Below the pieces are notes generated by a model. The model worked only from the letters and a program-made list of their open reading frames with translations. It was not told the origin of the DNA and made no database searches. Positions 35,287 to 48,116 of a stretch of DNA of 64,000 nt are shown in pieces. The translations under genes and the position numbers were made by a program. Every line of letters begins with the position of its first letter. The stretch's first letter is position 1. The DNA lies in assembly GCA_961205875.1 (NCBI GenBank), contig OY540814.1, positions 10,832,993-10,896,992 on the forward strand. The letters are read 5' to 3'. The stretch is from Sialis fuliginosa (Eukaryota > Arthropoda > Insecta > Megaloptera > Sialidae).

Positions 35287-36903
35287 TCACACCACATTAC
35301 TATTTATCAGATCTTGCCTTTCCCGAAAAAAACCTTTTTCCGTTTTACATTCTCTGATAGTCACAGTTTCTGTATTAACCGTCACGTCTGTAATGAACAC
35401 TTGATCGGCAACAGGGTTCCTGGCCAGCCAGTACTCTGATGCAAGAGTTGGTTCTACTGGAGGTTTATTTTCAGATTTAATTTCATCACAAATACGACCA
35501 TTTAATCTCGACTCATCCGTTCTAACACTCACAGCACCTATAAAGTAAATATTATATTAATGTATTTTAGTGAGGTAGCAATTCTTTATAATGTCAGGTA
35601 TTGTAAATGTTAATCTTGAATATTAATGATAAATAAATTACTTAATTAATAATAATATACATATTTTATTACTATATAAACATACCTGCACCAGGTTCTT
35701 CTGCAGAATCTTTCGCAAGACCATTTGTTTCGGCAGGTTTCGGTGGTGATAGCGTGGGACATGTAGGATGAGGTACAGCTGCTGGAGACAATGGAGGCCT
35801 TTTATCCGTGCTACTTCTTGGTGCAACAGCTTCACTCGCTTCTTCCACAGTTTCTGACCGTCTTCTTCCGTTAACTCTCTGTCCAAACGTTGGTGATGTG
35901 GGTGAAGGCACTGTCTTTACGGGTAGTAACCGTGGTATTTTACTTGCTGGTGGACTACTCGGACTGCTTGTTGTAATGGTTACGCCGATTTTCCCCGATT
36001 CCTTAGATAATACTTCTGCTTTACGTTTAGTACCAGCTGGTTCTTTTCTACTCAATATCGGTCGATCGTCACTACTACTACTGCTTGTATTGTCATCAGC
36101 AGCACCTATAACATTGCAGATTTTTTATAACATGAACCGGTGAAATTTTTACACTATGTATTATAAAAAATGAAAAAAATTACATAATTAGCAGCTTTAA
36201 TATTTTATTTACCTGCTGGTAAACTTGGTTCCTGAGGATTAGGAGTACTTTCTCTATCATCTAATGATTCAGGTTGTGTCTCTTCATCATCAGGATTAAT
36301 AACAGGTTCTAACTTAGGTATTGAACCACTTCTACTGCTTCTTGTTGTTTCTTCAGGGGCAGAATCTTCACCTGTGACTTTATCTTGTTCAACTTCAGCA
36401 TGAGTTGATGGTCGTTCTTTTCTTTTTGGGCCTCGTTTACCAGGAGTGGCATCAGACCTTTGGCTATGTTCGTAACTATCTATTAAACGACCATCTAAAA
36501 TATTTTCTTCTGGTTCCCAAGTGCTGTGTCGTTGACTCCAACCTTTCCATTTGACGAGGTATTCTACTTTTCCCTAAAACCAAATTTTGATCAATGTAAA
36601 TTATCTTAAAAGTACTTATACATGAATATTTTTGTTAAGCAACTTTGAATAAAAATAAGTGTTTGTTGACACGTCAAAAGTTAAAAGAAGAGAATGTAAA
36701 GAAGAAAACCTTGTTGATTTTAAATTTAAGGAAGCATAAATATAAAAACCAGGAAATGAAATCAAAAATGGTAAACATAAACATTGAAAACACACAAAAC
36801 AAAGTTGGCAACGCTCTCGCGAGTATTTGACTTCACTTACCCGCCTCACCCTTTTCTTCATGATCTTTTCTGCGGCATAAACGCGATCCATGTTTGATTC
36901 CAT
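35287..36903 (-). CDS. Pc: Polycomb, chromodomain subunit of PRC1
   Basis: Exons (minus): 36903-36841, 36573-36213, 36105-35686, 35537-35287; 364 residues (the fly protein has about 390). Pc reads histone H3 trimethylated at Lys27 and anchors PRC1 to silenced chromatin. The chromodomain is about residues 8-57 ([20 protein letters not shown], then [20 protein letters not shown]). The aromatic cage residues Y9, W30 and W33 are all present. A middle motif, [19 protein letters not shown], at 167-185 is close to fly Pc. The C-terminal repressor/RING-binding box is about 328-355 ([20 protein letters not shown], then EKGFFRER). Between these are acidic and Ser/Pro-rich linkers of low complexity. The first exon codes only 21 residues and splits the chromodomain. 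The start could also be Met5 (ATG at 36891). All introns are GT-AG. CBX family identity is certain; orthology to insect Pc is very likely. Confidence 0.97.
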
Positions 36904-37450
36904 GTTGTAAGTTTTTGTTTTGGTGCGTATTCCGCGTTAAATACCAATCAGAATCACATAAATATAACAAATACACTTTGTTCATCACATTACACTAAAC
37001 ATCATTTATGTTCCCATTGTGTAAATATCGCTGTGTTTACAGCAGTAACACAAACCCGTCCATTTAGGCGCTAATACAGTAACTGGCCTTCGTTACATAT
37101 TTGTTTTCTCTCTCACACAATATGTTCATTTCATTCCCGTCCCCCACTTTCCGTAAATACCCTTTTGTTAAACAGGACTTTCTGGAAACTACTTAAATGT
37201 ACTTGTTATTGTTTACTATCAACGAAATTCGCAGATATCCGATAGTTTCTACATCATGAAATAAATCGCTCACTTTCAATATTTTTGTCAACTAAAAAAG
37301 AATAGAAAAATTTATTACAAAAAACATTCGGATATTTCCGTCACTTACGAAAGTTCGTGACAGTTCTTGTAATTACTCCAAGTACTACCGACTTCCCCTA
37401 ATAGGAAATAGACTCACCCGAATTGTTTTCACGCACATTGCAGAGGTACA
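36904..37450 (-). promoter_or_regulatory. Region upstream of Polycomb
   Basis: Must contain the Pc promoter and 5' untranslated region. It is somewhat less AT-rich than farther out (for example cattcccgtcccccactttc at about 37132). No TATA box or Polycomb response element consensus was identified. Confidence 0.4.
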
Positions 37451-39924
37451 AAAAGTGACAAGACTTTTTCTTTGAAATAAAATATGTAAATTACATTTAT
37501 TTAATAAAATAATTATTTTTATTGTATAGGTATCTTTTTGGCAACGTTCTTTATTTTTTATTTAAAAATAAAACATTAGTTTTATTTTCAAAATATTTAA
37601 TGATATTTATATAAGTTTTATGTTATTTGTTGTACAACAATACAATTAATTATTTCCTAAACAATATTTTCTAATATGTAAAAAAAATCCAGATGGTTGG
37701 CTATCTGTAACTTTATTATCCAATCACGGAGGGTGTTGAGGTAGCGGACATCCCACCTGCTTCATTCCCCTCAGAAGGCGTGGTTTAATTTTATTAGCGC
37801 ATGCTCAATTCTAAATATCTTCACAACAATACAATGTCAACCAAATGTTTTAATTTATTTTATGAAATAAATACGAAAAATGCATTTTTTGCTATTTTGA
37901 AAATCAAGTATTATAACTTGCTTATAATGATGCATGTACCAACTAAATTATAAAACTATAAATACAAATAAAAAATAATAATACGCGCGCCTTTGTCTTC
38001 ATTGCGGGCTTATTTTAGATTTGAGACGAAAATGGATAATTATTTTCATTAGAGTTGTATCTTTTTATATTACTTATTACTACTACTATACTACTTAATA
38101 ATAATTGATATTTATTGTTATGTTAATTTATTTTTACCGAAGATTAAAATTAAATTATTTTTTTTATAAATATCTACTTAAAACATTAAAATTTAGTAAT
38201 ATGTTTTTACCTTTTTTTGTTTAAGTAAATCATAACGCCATTGTAATAATGATATATTAGTAAAAATTATTCTTCGTGTTAAATGTTAAATAAATACGTC
38301 CAATACCTTCTAATTTATTATTAGATATCGATATAAATTAATTCTTATCATTGTTAATGTTTTGTTTTAAAGCATATACGCGGGGAAGAAATTGATTGAA
38401 AATAAAAATCTGAAAACTTTCAGGCGCTTTAGGCAACTGCCGAGTTGCGAGAAGAAAATAAGGATGCTAAAATAAACTGAAGAGCAAGAAGGCCTTCAGA
38501 TGTTGCGAATTGATCAAAAGTTAGTTTTCTATTACATTTTTTCCCTAAAACAAGAAAAGAGACCCTGTATTTTTTCTGCCTGAGGCCCCCGACCACAGAA
38601 CATTAAATAAATATATTATTTTTAATGTTCTGTGCCCTTGACTATCATAACGCGCTACTGCAGGTTATATATATGTTTGCAAACTCTTCCTTATAAACCT
38701 TTTCTTAACTTTGTAACACAATATAATCTTATTATTGGTTTTGGCATGATATAATCATTGATTGATATTTATTATGAATGTAACTGGTGGTGGTCTATAA
38801 AATTAAACAAAATATTCAAAAGTTGAAAAGTTATAGCTTGAAATCCGTTGGTTGTAGAATAAATAAGATAACTTCATCGTTATTTTAAAATAAAAAAAAA
38901 CAATGTTTTTTTTATGAATAAAGAAATTTTCCCAGTATAAAATTTGTATGATATGTTTGGAAAGTAATTTAAGAATACTTATTTAATTGTTAAAAAATCA
39001 AAGCGCCATTTTTTTGCACACCGGCGCGTGGTGTCTTGACTTCTTGTTACGCCATTGTTAATGGCGCATTTTAGATACAATTGCTCTTTAGAAAACTGTC
39101 TTGGATCTCGAGGTAAAGTGAGGGGGGTGGGGGCAAAAAAGTCTTCGTGCATTAAAAAGGTATTCTGTAATAAAATAATAATAAAATATATAATTGTTTT
39201 GAAAACATAATTAAGTATCTAATTACCGTACATGAATTCTAATTGTAATTTAAAAAAAATTGTTTTTTAATGTTTAGGGTTCCGTACCTCAAAATTAAAA
39301 AAACAGAACCCCTTATAGGATCACTTTGTTGTACGTCTGTCCGACCGTCAAGACTGTCTTTCATAGGAACAGCTTAAGGTATCAAGTTGAAATTATTATC
39401 AAATACTATCTAAGGTTTACGTAGCCTCAGTCCTGTAAAAAATTCAAGTTTCCAACTCAATGCCATAAAAAGATAGGGCCTTTCAAAGCGTATTTTGATA
39501 CTGACAGACTGACTCACCGTTCATCAAAACCTATAGGGTAGGTACTTCCCATTTTTGGCACGAAGGAAGCTCTCATTACTCTAATATAACACAAGTAAAG
39601 GAAGAAATCAGAAAATCATTAATTTCTAATTTATAAAGAATTATTATGTGACATAAACTTAATTTTGCGTTTTTTCTTTCTTTCAGCGCCGATACGTAAA
39701 GACGTCTTAAAAGAATCGGACTCATTGTCTATATGTAACTAAATATTGCCAATAATTAAGTTTTATATAACGGTACGGAACATTCAGGACGCAAGTCCTA
39801 CACACACTTGTCCGTGTTTTTGCAATAGGTAATCAAAAAACATTAATTAACAATTATATCGCATAGACTATTCAATAAGGTTTTTTGAGGGGGTGGCCAG
39901 GGGTGCAAACGAACTACAACAGCT
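37451..39924. other. Intergenic, no gene; repeat fragments
   Basis: Includes a small hairpin at about 38592-38633 (cacagaacattaaa / tttaatgttctgtg); half of it recurs near 42950. At 39278-39360 there is a 'gggttccgtacc..gtctgtccgaccg' repeat fragment. Otherwise AT-rich. Confidence 0.45.
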
Positions 39925-40020
39925 GCCGACACCTTGCATTTTTAAGTTCTTTAAGGCCTCAGGTATGCGAATCTGAACATAGTTACCGGTTGTCATATTA
40001 TTTCTACTCACTTCCTTCGT
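39925..40020 (+). repeat. Direct repeat, copy 1
   Basis: Shares 'tttttaagttcttt.agg.ctcaggtat.cgaatctgaacatagtt.ccggttgtcatatta' with 40335-40430 in the same orientation. Confidence 0.75.
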
Positions 40021-40334
40021 AGAAGTGTTAGTGAAAGAGCAATATGAGCGCGCAGAGTAGAAAAATGCATATATAGTTGTTAATTAAAATAAAGGTGAGT
40101 GCCGGTAATAATCTTAAAATTGGAGTATACCATATATTGTTAACATTCGTTTGAAAACACCCAAATTCAAGGTTTTATGAAATTAAAAAAAAAATATAAC
40201 AAATAAATGTGTATAGTTACAGTTATGAGTGTAGGAACCTTTTTTAAGCGGAAAGGCCTAAAAGTTTTGATTAAACATTTTTTTCTCCTTTTGTAGGGCC
40301 TTTTCGTGCTTTAAAAAAAATTGCACCCAAGTAC

Positions 40335-40430
40335 CGACTGGCACCTTGACTTTTTAAGTTCTTTGAGGTTTCAGGTATACGAATCTGAACATAGTTGCCG
40401 GTTGTCATATTATGTCCACTCACTTCCTTC
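40335..40430 (+). repeat. Direct repeat, copy 2
   Basis: Near-identical to 39925-40020, about 410 bases apart. The spacer has no gene; a local duplication or two copies of a small element. Confidence 0.75.
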
Positions 40431-40844
40431 TAGCTCCCGGTCTAGCATGTGTTTTTAATCGACTACACACTAATGAACACGAATATAGATAGCGTGAAAA
40501 TAAATTCTGAAAAATCGGTAGATATTCTAGAATTCAATGTTTTCACTGTTTTAATTTTCAATTTTTACAAAAGTAAATATTATCTTACCTACTATATAAT
40601 TATTTATTACGCAAATTAAATAGGTAATAAAATATTTGTAGAGAGAAATTATGAGTAGTTATGTTTTCAAGAGAACGTTTCGTTGCGCCTCGGGTATGGT
40701 AAAAAAAATCGCGCTACTAAAAACGAATTTTGATGCCTGCTATAATAAAGAATTTGATCTCGAGCAAAAGCTAAGCTAACGCTATCTGCGGGGTATTAAA
40801 TATAATTTACATTATACAATATTATATTATATTTATATTATACT

Positions 40845-41020
40845 AGCTGTTACCAGCGACTTCGTCCGCGTGGAATTTGTATTTTTTATCTAATCAATTT
40901 TCAGGATTCAATGTAGTCTATGTCCTTCCTCAGGATGCAAGTTACATCTCTGCCAAATTTCGTCAAGGTCGGTTCAGATAGAGTTACTTAAATTTCACAT
41001 TTATAATATTAGTATCATAG
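40845..41020 (+). repeat. ACTAGCTG-type insect repeat
   Basis: 'actagctgttaccagcgact' then 'tcgtccgcgtgg', 'gtctatgtccttcctcagga' and a terminal 'atttataatattagta'. This is a very common form of degenerate retroposon repeat in insects. The terminal motif is the reverse complement of the start of repeat B (27390). A related start is at 50886 (actagctacccgctcgcg). Confidence 0.7.
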
Positions 41021-41234
41021 ACATAGAGAATGGACCAGGCATCTGCGACTCGAACACAGAACCGTGTCAAAAGAAAGAGATAGAAACAGGTTTGGAATAA
41101 CTGTGTAACTCTATGTCTATGTTCCAAACTACACTGCATTTCTCTCTCCTTTTTTGAACAGATGTTACACCATAGTATGGTTAAATCGACGGACAGTTCT
41201 AATGAATAGTATGGTTTATATGAATGACGTTGAT

Positions 41235-41472
41235 CATGGGCTCTACATGGGGCCCGGGACTATAGTGGGTCCGGCACAGTGAGCAAAAAAAAGTAATTGA
41301 TTGGTAGGTAGGTATTTATGAATTATAATTTTAAATAGAATGACGAAAAAAGGTCATTCAAAGTTTCCTATCCTATGATTTTTTTTCTTATTGAAACTTA
41401 TCTAAAAAAAATCTTAGAGGGGCCCGTAAATAATTTCAGTCCCGGAGCCCGCGATAGGATGTAGGGGCCATG
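41235..41472. mobile_element. hAT-like MITE, left of a pair
   Basis: Begins CATGGGCTCTACATGGGGCC and ends with GTAGGGGCCATG. Flanks acgttgat (41227-41234) and accttgat (41473-41480) form an 8-bp target duplication with one mismatch. It is 238 bp and non-coding. Confidence 0.75.
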
Positions 41473-41481
41473 ACCTTGATG

Positions 41482-42797
41482 CACGGCCATAACTAGAGGC
41501 TCTGGGGTCTCGGGGCAGCAAGTAATCGAGGGACCCCTTATACAAATTTTGTTGAAAAATTTTCATGTATATAAAATATGTATGTGACTATTTTCGAAAA
41601 AAATAAAGTTTTCCAATCAAAATGTTAAGACTTTCAAATTTTAATTATTTATATTTTTTATAAATAATTTGTCGATTTCATTTAAAAACATCTGTGCTTC
41701 CTCGTGCCAAATTCACTAAAGGTAGTAACAAACGTTGTAGACCTATATATATAATAGAAAATTGAATGCTCTACAAAAAAGACCTTATAAAATTTTTACG
41801 TATCATGTATTGTTCTTGAGATATCTTGAAAAAATAAATATTTTGGAATGTCACCCCTCCCCCTTACACACGATTTTGAAATGAGACCGTCCTCAAGCCA
41901 GACCCAACCATCCGACCAAGTTTCAATAATATCAGTTCAGTGGTTGATGAGTATGCGTGTAACAAGGATTCATGGGACAGACGGACACACGGACGGACGG
42001 ACGGACAGAAAGACACGGAACGAAAAGTGTTTGTCTTGATGTGAAACGGAAAGATCAATTTAAAATTTTGTCTCAATCTTAAACGATCATCTTCTTGTAT
42101 CTTCGATATTGCGAGGAAGCAAAAATGTACTTAAAACAAAACTATCTTTGTTTTAAATTTAAAATTTTCACGTTGAATACTTTCAGGGAAAATTGCTTGT
42201 GGCAGATGGACGGCAATGCATTTTTTTCGTTATGAATTTCTCTATAAAACTAAACATTTTAAAATCTTATAATTGATTCCTCGCAATATCGAAGATACGA
42301 GAAGCTTTGTGATCGTTTTAGAATGAGACAAAAAAAATGTTCTCCGATTTCAACGTTTTTTTTATTACATAACCTAAAGAAAATAAAAACGAAAACCATT
42401 AGTATTTTTTATAACGACCATTAGTAAATAGCTTTTAATAAAAAGTGTGCCAAGTTCCAATTAAAAATTTTATTTAAAACGGCTAAAAACACATTTAAAA
42501 ATAAAAATTTACTCGTTGATAACTGTGGGCAACATATGGTAGAGGGACATTTTTTGTAGTTTTTTTTATGTACTTTTCGGTAGATAGCGGTAAATATAGT
42601 TTTATAAATGTTTTCAAAATCTAATTTTTTGGGTTTTTGGTTTTGAAAATTTTTTTCAATGTTGAAACAAAATGAGTAAATGAGTTTGACTCAAAACTTT
42701 TTTTATTCCGATTTCGTAAAAAAAATATCCTCGTTGTTCAGGGGCCCCCTAAGCTCGGGGACCCCGGGTCACTGCCCCTGTGATAGTTAAGGCTCTG
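41482..42797. mobile_element. hAT-like element, right of a pair
   Basis: Begins CACGGCCATAACTA, ends TAGTTAAGGCTCTG (reverse complement CAGAGCCTTAACTA). Perfect 8-bp duplication ccttgatg at 41474-41481 and 42798-42805. Length is 1316 bp, but no transposase frame remains. It carries another repeat family inside (41698-42119, 42273-42330). The left duplication overlaps the right duplication of the neighbouring element. Confidence 0.8.
41698..42119 (-). repeat. Nested copy of the GCTTCCTCG-end family
   Basis: Opposite-orientation copy of the element at 20338-20716: starts 'gcttcctcgtgccaaattca' and ends 'atattgcgaggaagc'. Contains a GGAC microsatellite (acggacggacggacgg, about 41991-42006). Open frames here on both strands are repeat-derived. 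Confidence 0.7.
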
Positions 42798-42805
42798 CCT
42801 TGATG

Positions 42806-43659
42806 CATGTGCGTTAAGTAGAAATCAGCGGTCTTCTAGCTAGAGCAATAGTAACAATTACATTATAATATATTTATTACCACTGTTCTACAATCTCGAC
42901 CCCGAGCAATAAATAAACGTGGGACTATCTGATTAAAGTGTTTTAGTCACAGAACATTAAATATATTTGAATGATTTTACGTATTAAAAATAAATAGGAA
43001 ATGCTATTCGACAGTTTGGCAACCGCTGGTTTTAACCGACTACTTATAAAGTATGTAAATACCAAGGATACAAATTAAATATTCATAAAGGTAATAAATA
43101 TGTTTAACAAATCAGTAGATATCCGGATGTAAACATTAATTTTTATTAGATAAACATAAACGAGGCAGGCAGATCGCTTCACTCGAATGTCCCGAAAAAG
43201 TAGTCGGGTCACTCAAGAGGACGACCTGTACCTCTCCAAAAATAATGTACTAGACAGGTAAGCTAGCTGAGCCAAGCATTACCAAGGCTCTTATATTTTC
43301 CTTACTCATGAGTTTAAGGCACGATTTGCCAATGTGTTTTGAACTGCTTATATAAAACCACTAATACATCTCGTCGGTGAGAGTTATACTACACCATCTA
43401 ATGACGCGGTTTGTATATAATATGTATAAAGAAAGCATAGTTTCAATGATTTTAGTAACATTTATTATTTTTAAAGCCTAACGTAACGATCAATATTTAT
43501 TGTCAATACGTCATTCTATTGAAAGTCGAAGAGTAAGTATTGTCTCATTTGTATAATACATATATATTATATGCGCAATCTATAAAAAAATGTATGATAC
43601 TCATTATAAATATTTATTGTATCGTGATTTGGACATTTTTTTTAAACCGATTTAGTTGG
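42806..43659. other. No gene seen
   Basis: Near 42850-42910 there is a fragment related to the MITE at 6477-6807 (tatttattaccactg, tcgagcaa). The rest shows no exon. Confidence 0.4.
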
Positions 43660-44093
43660 AGTGTTTTGCCTAGGACCCCGAAGTAAAGAAAGGGGGCGTG
43701 GGGCTCGGGCAGCCGGTAGTTAAACTTTTTGGGCATTAAAGAGCAAAATGTAAAAGCTCGCCATTTAATGAGGAAACGTCGTAGGGTAAATTTTATTTTT
43801 TAATTGTAGACTTTTTTATGTACTTTCTTGTGAACATATGCCAAAATCTGTGAAATAAGTTAAACTATCGTAAATGATGTATAAACTAATTTTCGATCAA
43901 GGCCACGTGCGCGTAATATATGTTTATACCATATTTTAATAGTCTTATTATAGTTTTATAGGTATTTCTAATAAGTATTGCATATTTTAACTTATTTAAC
44001 AGACTTTGGCACAAAAATGTACATAAAAAAGTCCACAATTAAAAAAATAAAATTTACCCTACTACGTTTCCTCATTAAATGGCGAGCTTTTCC
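43660..44093. mobile_element. Repeat fragment with inverted arms
   Basis: 43754-43825 and 44018-44093 are near-perfect reverse complements (agctcgccatttaatgagga / tcctcattaaatggcgagct). 43720-43760 matches the hAT-like element at 31230-31870. The frame at 43978-44301 is repeat-derived. Confidence 0.7.
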
Positions 44094-44289
44094 ATTTATT
44101 TCAAAACTGGCCGATTGTGGGTGTAAAAATCAAATTTTATTTTTGAAAATTTTAATTTGTAACATAAAAATACATACTTCCTCTTTTTGTCGTAAAAATA
44201 CCTTCATTTTTACATTAATTATTACATTATTAGTGATAAAAAAAAGTTTTTCGACAATTTTTTTATTTTTGAAAAATAACGCTACCTAC

Positions 44290-44545
44290 GCAGTTCTATA
44301 GTCTATTAACTTATAAGTATTTTAATATTTTTTAATTTTCCTAGGACCTATAGAACCGGAGATATTTCAAAAATAGTGTAGTGATACACTCGAAATGTAT
44401 CAAAAATGCACAATTATACAATTTTCTCGGGACGCACAAGGCTGATTTTTCTAAATTTTTGATTTTCAACTCATCTTCGAACATATAAAGAGAAAATCCA
44501 AAAAATCCAACTTCCCGAATGCATCATTTCAAAATGTTAATTTCC
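44290..44545 (+). mobile_element. Half copy of a foldback element
   Basis: Matches the right half of 53411-53973: 'ctatagaaccggagatattt', 'cactcgaaatgtatcaaaaa', 'cttcccgaatgcatca' and the end 'ttccctctac'. The left arm is missing. Confidence 0.8.
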
Positions 44546-45445
44546 CTCTACTAAATATACTTTTGCTGCACAAAATGTTAAAAAACTGCATTTGTGTTAA
44601 GAAATGAATGTTACTACAAAATTTTTGCTAATAAAATGTTGTTATATCATAATTATTATATTTATGTTTGATTTTTTAAACAAAAAAACGTATATTATTT
44701 CTGAATTTCTTATTAGAAAGCGGTAATAAAATTTAAAATTCCGGGAAAATCCGGTCGGAATTTACTAGTTCCGACTGTAACCAGAATCTGAATAAATCGT
44801 AAATTCCGGCCGGACCGAAATTCCGGTACACCCCTAGTAAATGCTATGCATTTTATGAGGTACACATGTCGCCACTTATTTTAAAACGCTGATTTCTACT
44901 AAAATATACTTTTTAGCAAATTCGGTTGTCCGCATTAATAACTGATGACCTTTTTTTCGCTTCTACTTTTGAAAAAAAAACTCTGATAGAACTAAATAAC
45001 CTTATTTTTTTTAAATGTTATGTTACGAGCAAAGCCCGCAGGGTGTACAAAGTCGACACTTATGTAATAATTCGAAAATCTGCCCCCCCCCCCCACCCCA
45101 GAAATTACGGGTTCTTGGAAGTTGCCTAGTCTGCCTAGGTCGAATTCCACCTCTGTAGGTATATATTTTTGGAGCGCCTCAATTATGGATATGAACGTAT
45201 AGTCCGAGAGGTGAGCGACAAAAATTGCAACTACTTTATAAAGGCTGATTTTTTGATATTACACATTTGTGGTGTAGAGATACAGCCTGCCGTCAGTCAG
45301 CTAGTTTCGTTAGCGTTTGTCGCAGGGGCAGCTTTATTTTTGTAAAAATGTTGCAATTACTTTATAAAATCTGAAAATTTATTTGTAAGCAGTATACTAA
45401 GTAAGAACCTCTTTTATCATAATTAGCCTTCAAAATCTTGCAACT
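44546..45445. other. Repeat fragments, no gene
   Basis: 44835-44900 is a reverse fragment of the 6477-6807 family. 45080-45160 has a C run and a hAT-like end shared with 51110-51164 (attacgggttct, agttgcctagtct). A short direct repeat 'aaaaattgcaactactttat' / 'aaaatgttgcaattacttta' lies at 45218 and 45345. Confidence 0.5.
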
Positions 45446-45500
45446 GGGCGAGTCAGCAGCGTGGTTAACTCGTTAAGTTAAACACGCTGCTGACGCGCCC
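45446..45500. repeat. GC-rich 24-bp-stem hairpin
   Basis: gggcgagtcagcagcgtgg continues to 'ttaac', pairs with 'gttaaacacgctgctgac' plus 'gcgccc' (22 of 24 pairs), loop tcgttaa. Strikingly GC-rich for this DNA. Function unknown; could be a tiny deletion-derived transposon remnant or a structured RNA. Confidence 0.6.
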
Positions 45501-46661
45501 GTATAAAATTTATTAGGTATATTCGTATATGAATAGATACATAGTTTTGAAAAAAAAATCTACTAAAAGATTATTTTTTTACCCACTTAATTAATTTGTG
45601 TCATTATTTATTTTAAGAATCATTATAATTTTTAATCCATTAAATTAATATTTATGCGAAATGAAATATGATTTTTTAATAACTGAAAATATTGATAAAG
45701 TTGTGAAAAATTAGTGAAACAGGTATTAATTTCATTTATTAAAATCATATTTAACTGCTGAATAAAATAGAATAAAATTTGTAAGTCAAACGTTAAAACT
45801 TGTAGAGGAAGTCATTATATATACCCGTATAATATGTATAATAAACAATACGGCATTTTTGATGTAAAAATGAATTCTCGGGTATACAAAAAATAGTGGC
45901 TATATAAATTTTTAATACTTATATTTTGAAGATTGTTTTTTAATCCACGCGAACAAAATCACTTTTTTAATGTCAAAGTCAACCTAAACTAAAATTTTCG
46001 CAATATTTGATTATGAAATTTGATCGCGTTAATCGCAGCTTGTTCGATATAATATTGTAAAATAACTTTTCTGAATATTCTTACACTACTTAAAATAATA
46101 AAATGTTATATGATCAGAATTTAATATGATCAGTTTTATATGTTTATAAGGAACTACGATCAAGCGTTGATAAATGTAACTAATTTATGCAATTTCTTGC
46201 ACTTTATCGATCTTTTTGTATTTTGTCACCCACTATCTTCCGACACTTGCGCATAGGCCATGTGCGTATTTGAATTCAAGTTACCACCAATCCAAAACAA
46301 GAATGGTTATAATAAAAAATATTAAACCAGGAAATGTTCTTATATAATTTTTGTAAGGTGAAACACATATGAACAAAATTATTTATTATTATCATCCATA
46401 TATTATATTAACATATTACATATTGGTTATATTTTCTTAAGGATAAATAACTATTATTATAAGGCACATTAACTGCGTATATATATTAAGTGTGTAAAAT
46501 TTGGTTCATATAAGTGAAGATAGAGATATAATCCAACCAATACTCTATCTTTTTTACACTCATGTTTAAATATATCCAATATACGTTCTATCTTTTTTGT
46601 GAAGTATCGATTTTTGAATCAGATACACAATCCATGCTACTTTATATGTCTAAAACTATAT
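45501..46661. other. AT-rich, no gene seen
   Basis: No splice-bounded exon, element end or RNA gene was recognised. Confidence 0.45.
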
Positions 46662-47176
46662 AGGAACTCTTATAGTTTCGCTTTGTCCGCCCATCCATCT
46701 ATATAAATTTTATACTGATTAAGATGAATTTTGGTATACGGATGAAGATTGATAACCCAAAAATAGAAATGATAAGATTTTTGAAAAACAAAAAAAATTT
46801 TGGGCCCCTCTCCCATAGACTGATAAGTATATTCAAAAAAAAATTTTGGCTTATCCCATTGATAGGTCTTCTAAAATGCAACAAAAATGTTATAATATGA
46901 TCTTTTGATTTTAACTCTTTAATCACGATATATTTGCTTTTCAATGTAGCTATCAGAAGCCCCCCCCCATCTTATTTTTAAACTATCTAAGCAGAACATC
47001 TGAAAAAATTCCAGAATATAGCTTTTAATTAGTATTTTCAATGGAAATTATAACGAATACTGTAGCAAAAATAGTTTATGAAAAATTTTGATATAACTAT
47101 TTTTTTATAAATCGTAGTGAGAAGGACTACGGAACCCTATCATGTGTGTGTCAAACACGACCTAGCCGTTTTATTT
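46662..47176 (-). repeat. Dispersed repeat A, copy 2
   Basis: Begins 'aggaactcttatagtttcgc' and ends with 'cctagccgttttattta'; contains 'aaaattataacgaatactgt'-type core and a C run. Same orientation as 32722-33210. The frame at 46699-46944 is part of the repeat. Confidence 0.75.
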
Positions 47177-48104
47177 ATTCTAAATTCTTATACAAAAAGT
47201 GTTAATTGTTTAAATAATTTAAATATAACATACCAATGTAAGTAAAAATAAAAATAAATATTCATATAGGAATTTCAAGTGATACAAAAATTATCATGTA
47301 TGAAATTCTCTAATAAATTTTAAGTAATACATTGATTTTACATATGTAAACATCTGTTATTTTCATGAGGGAACATTAATATTCAACATTTTAACTTTCA
47401 TGATGGTGGTATAATTTGCACAGAATACTAGACTTAATAGTTACAACAGTTAATTTGTTTCAGTGATGTGTCGGTTAGATTAATTAAATATAATATAAAT
47501 GTGGCTGATAAAATATAAAAATCGTATAACTGTGAGCTAGAATTCAATATTTATAATATAAAAATAAACATCATATATGACAGTTAAATAATATATGTAT
47601 TAAAAATAATTAAATCTGATATCGTTATTTACTATCCACTGATAAAAAAATATTATATTAAACATAATTGATAGCACAATATTTTATAAGACGAAAATGA
47701 TTTAATAATATTTTCTGAACATAAATCACGTATTCTCTGCTATTCAGATTGTGAGAAAGTAAAAAAAACTATAAAATAAATTAAAAAGTGAAATGAACAT
47801 CCGCGCCTACACCATATAATAAACAAAGATAGCGCTATATAAACAGTACATGCTACAAACAGTCATAACATATAGCTATCGCTGTTTCGGAACTGCAAAG
47901 AACACGGAAACTTCACTAAGGTGGGACTGCATTTTCGACCATGGATGTTACGTCTCGTGTGCTGGAAAACTGTGTATAGACGAAAACTGTGCCTGACATG
48001 CGCAGTGCAGCTACAAAAATCGTCGTCCAGCGTCCTCCTTGTGTGTATCATCTGTTGAGGTATCCAGTGGTTTCTATCAATTATTTTTATTTAACCTCAA
48101 GGAT
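47177..48104 (+). promoter_or_regulatory. Region upstream of Rab26, candidate promoter
   Basis: A TATA-like 'gctatataaac' lies at about 47833-47843, followed by less AT-rich sequence (47860-48060) that could be a 5' untranslated exon. This is inference from position and composition. Confidence 0.35.
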
Positions 48105-48116
48105 ATGAAAGTCTTG
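48105..48116 (+). CDS. Possible first coding exon of Rab26
   Basis: ATG AAA GTC TTG followed by a donor gtaatt would give a phase-0 exon coding MKVL, which joins in frame to the exon at 49109. There is no other support. The alternative is initiation at the in-frame ATG at 49196 within the next exon. Confidence 0.3.

Noticed and set aside
35808-36143. 111-residue plus-strand open frame over Polycomb
   Set aside because: It is the antisense of Pc exon 3; the minus-strand frame carries conserved Pc motifs and proper splice sites.
41848-42076. Frames on both strands with Pro/Ser and Arg-rich text
   Set aside because: They lie in a repeat present elsewhere (20338-20716) and include a GGAC microsatellite.
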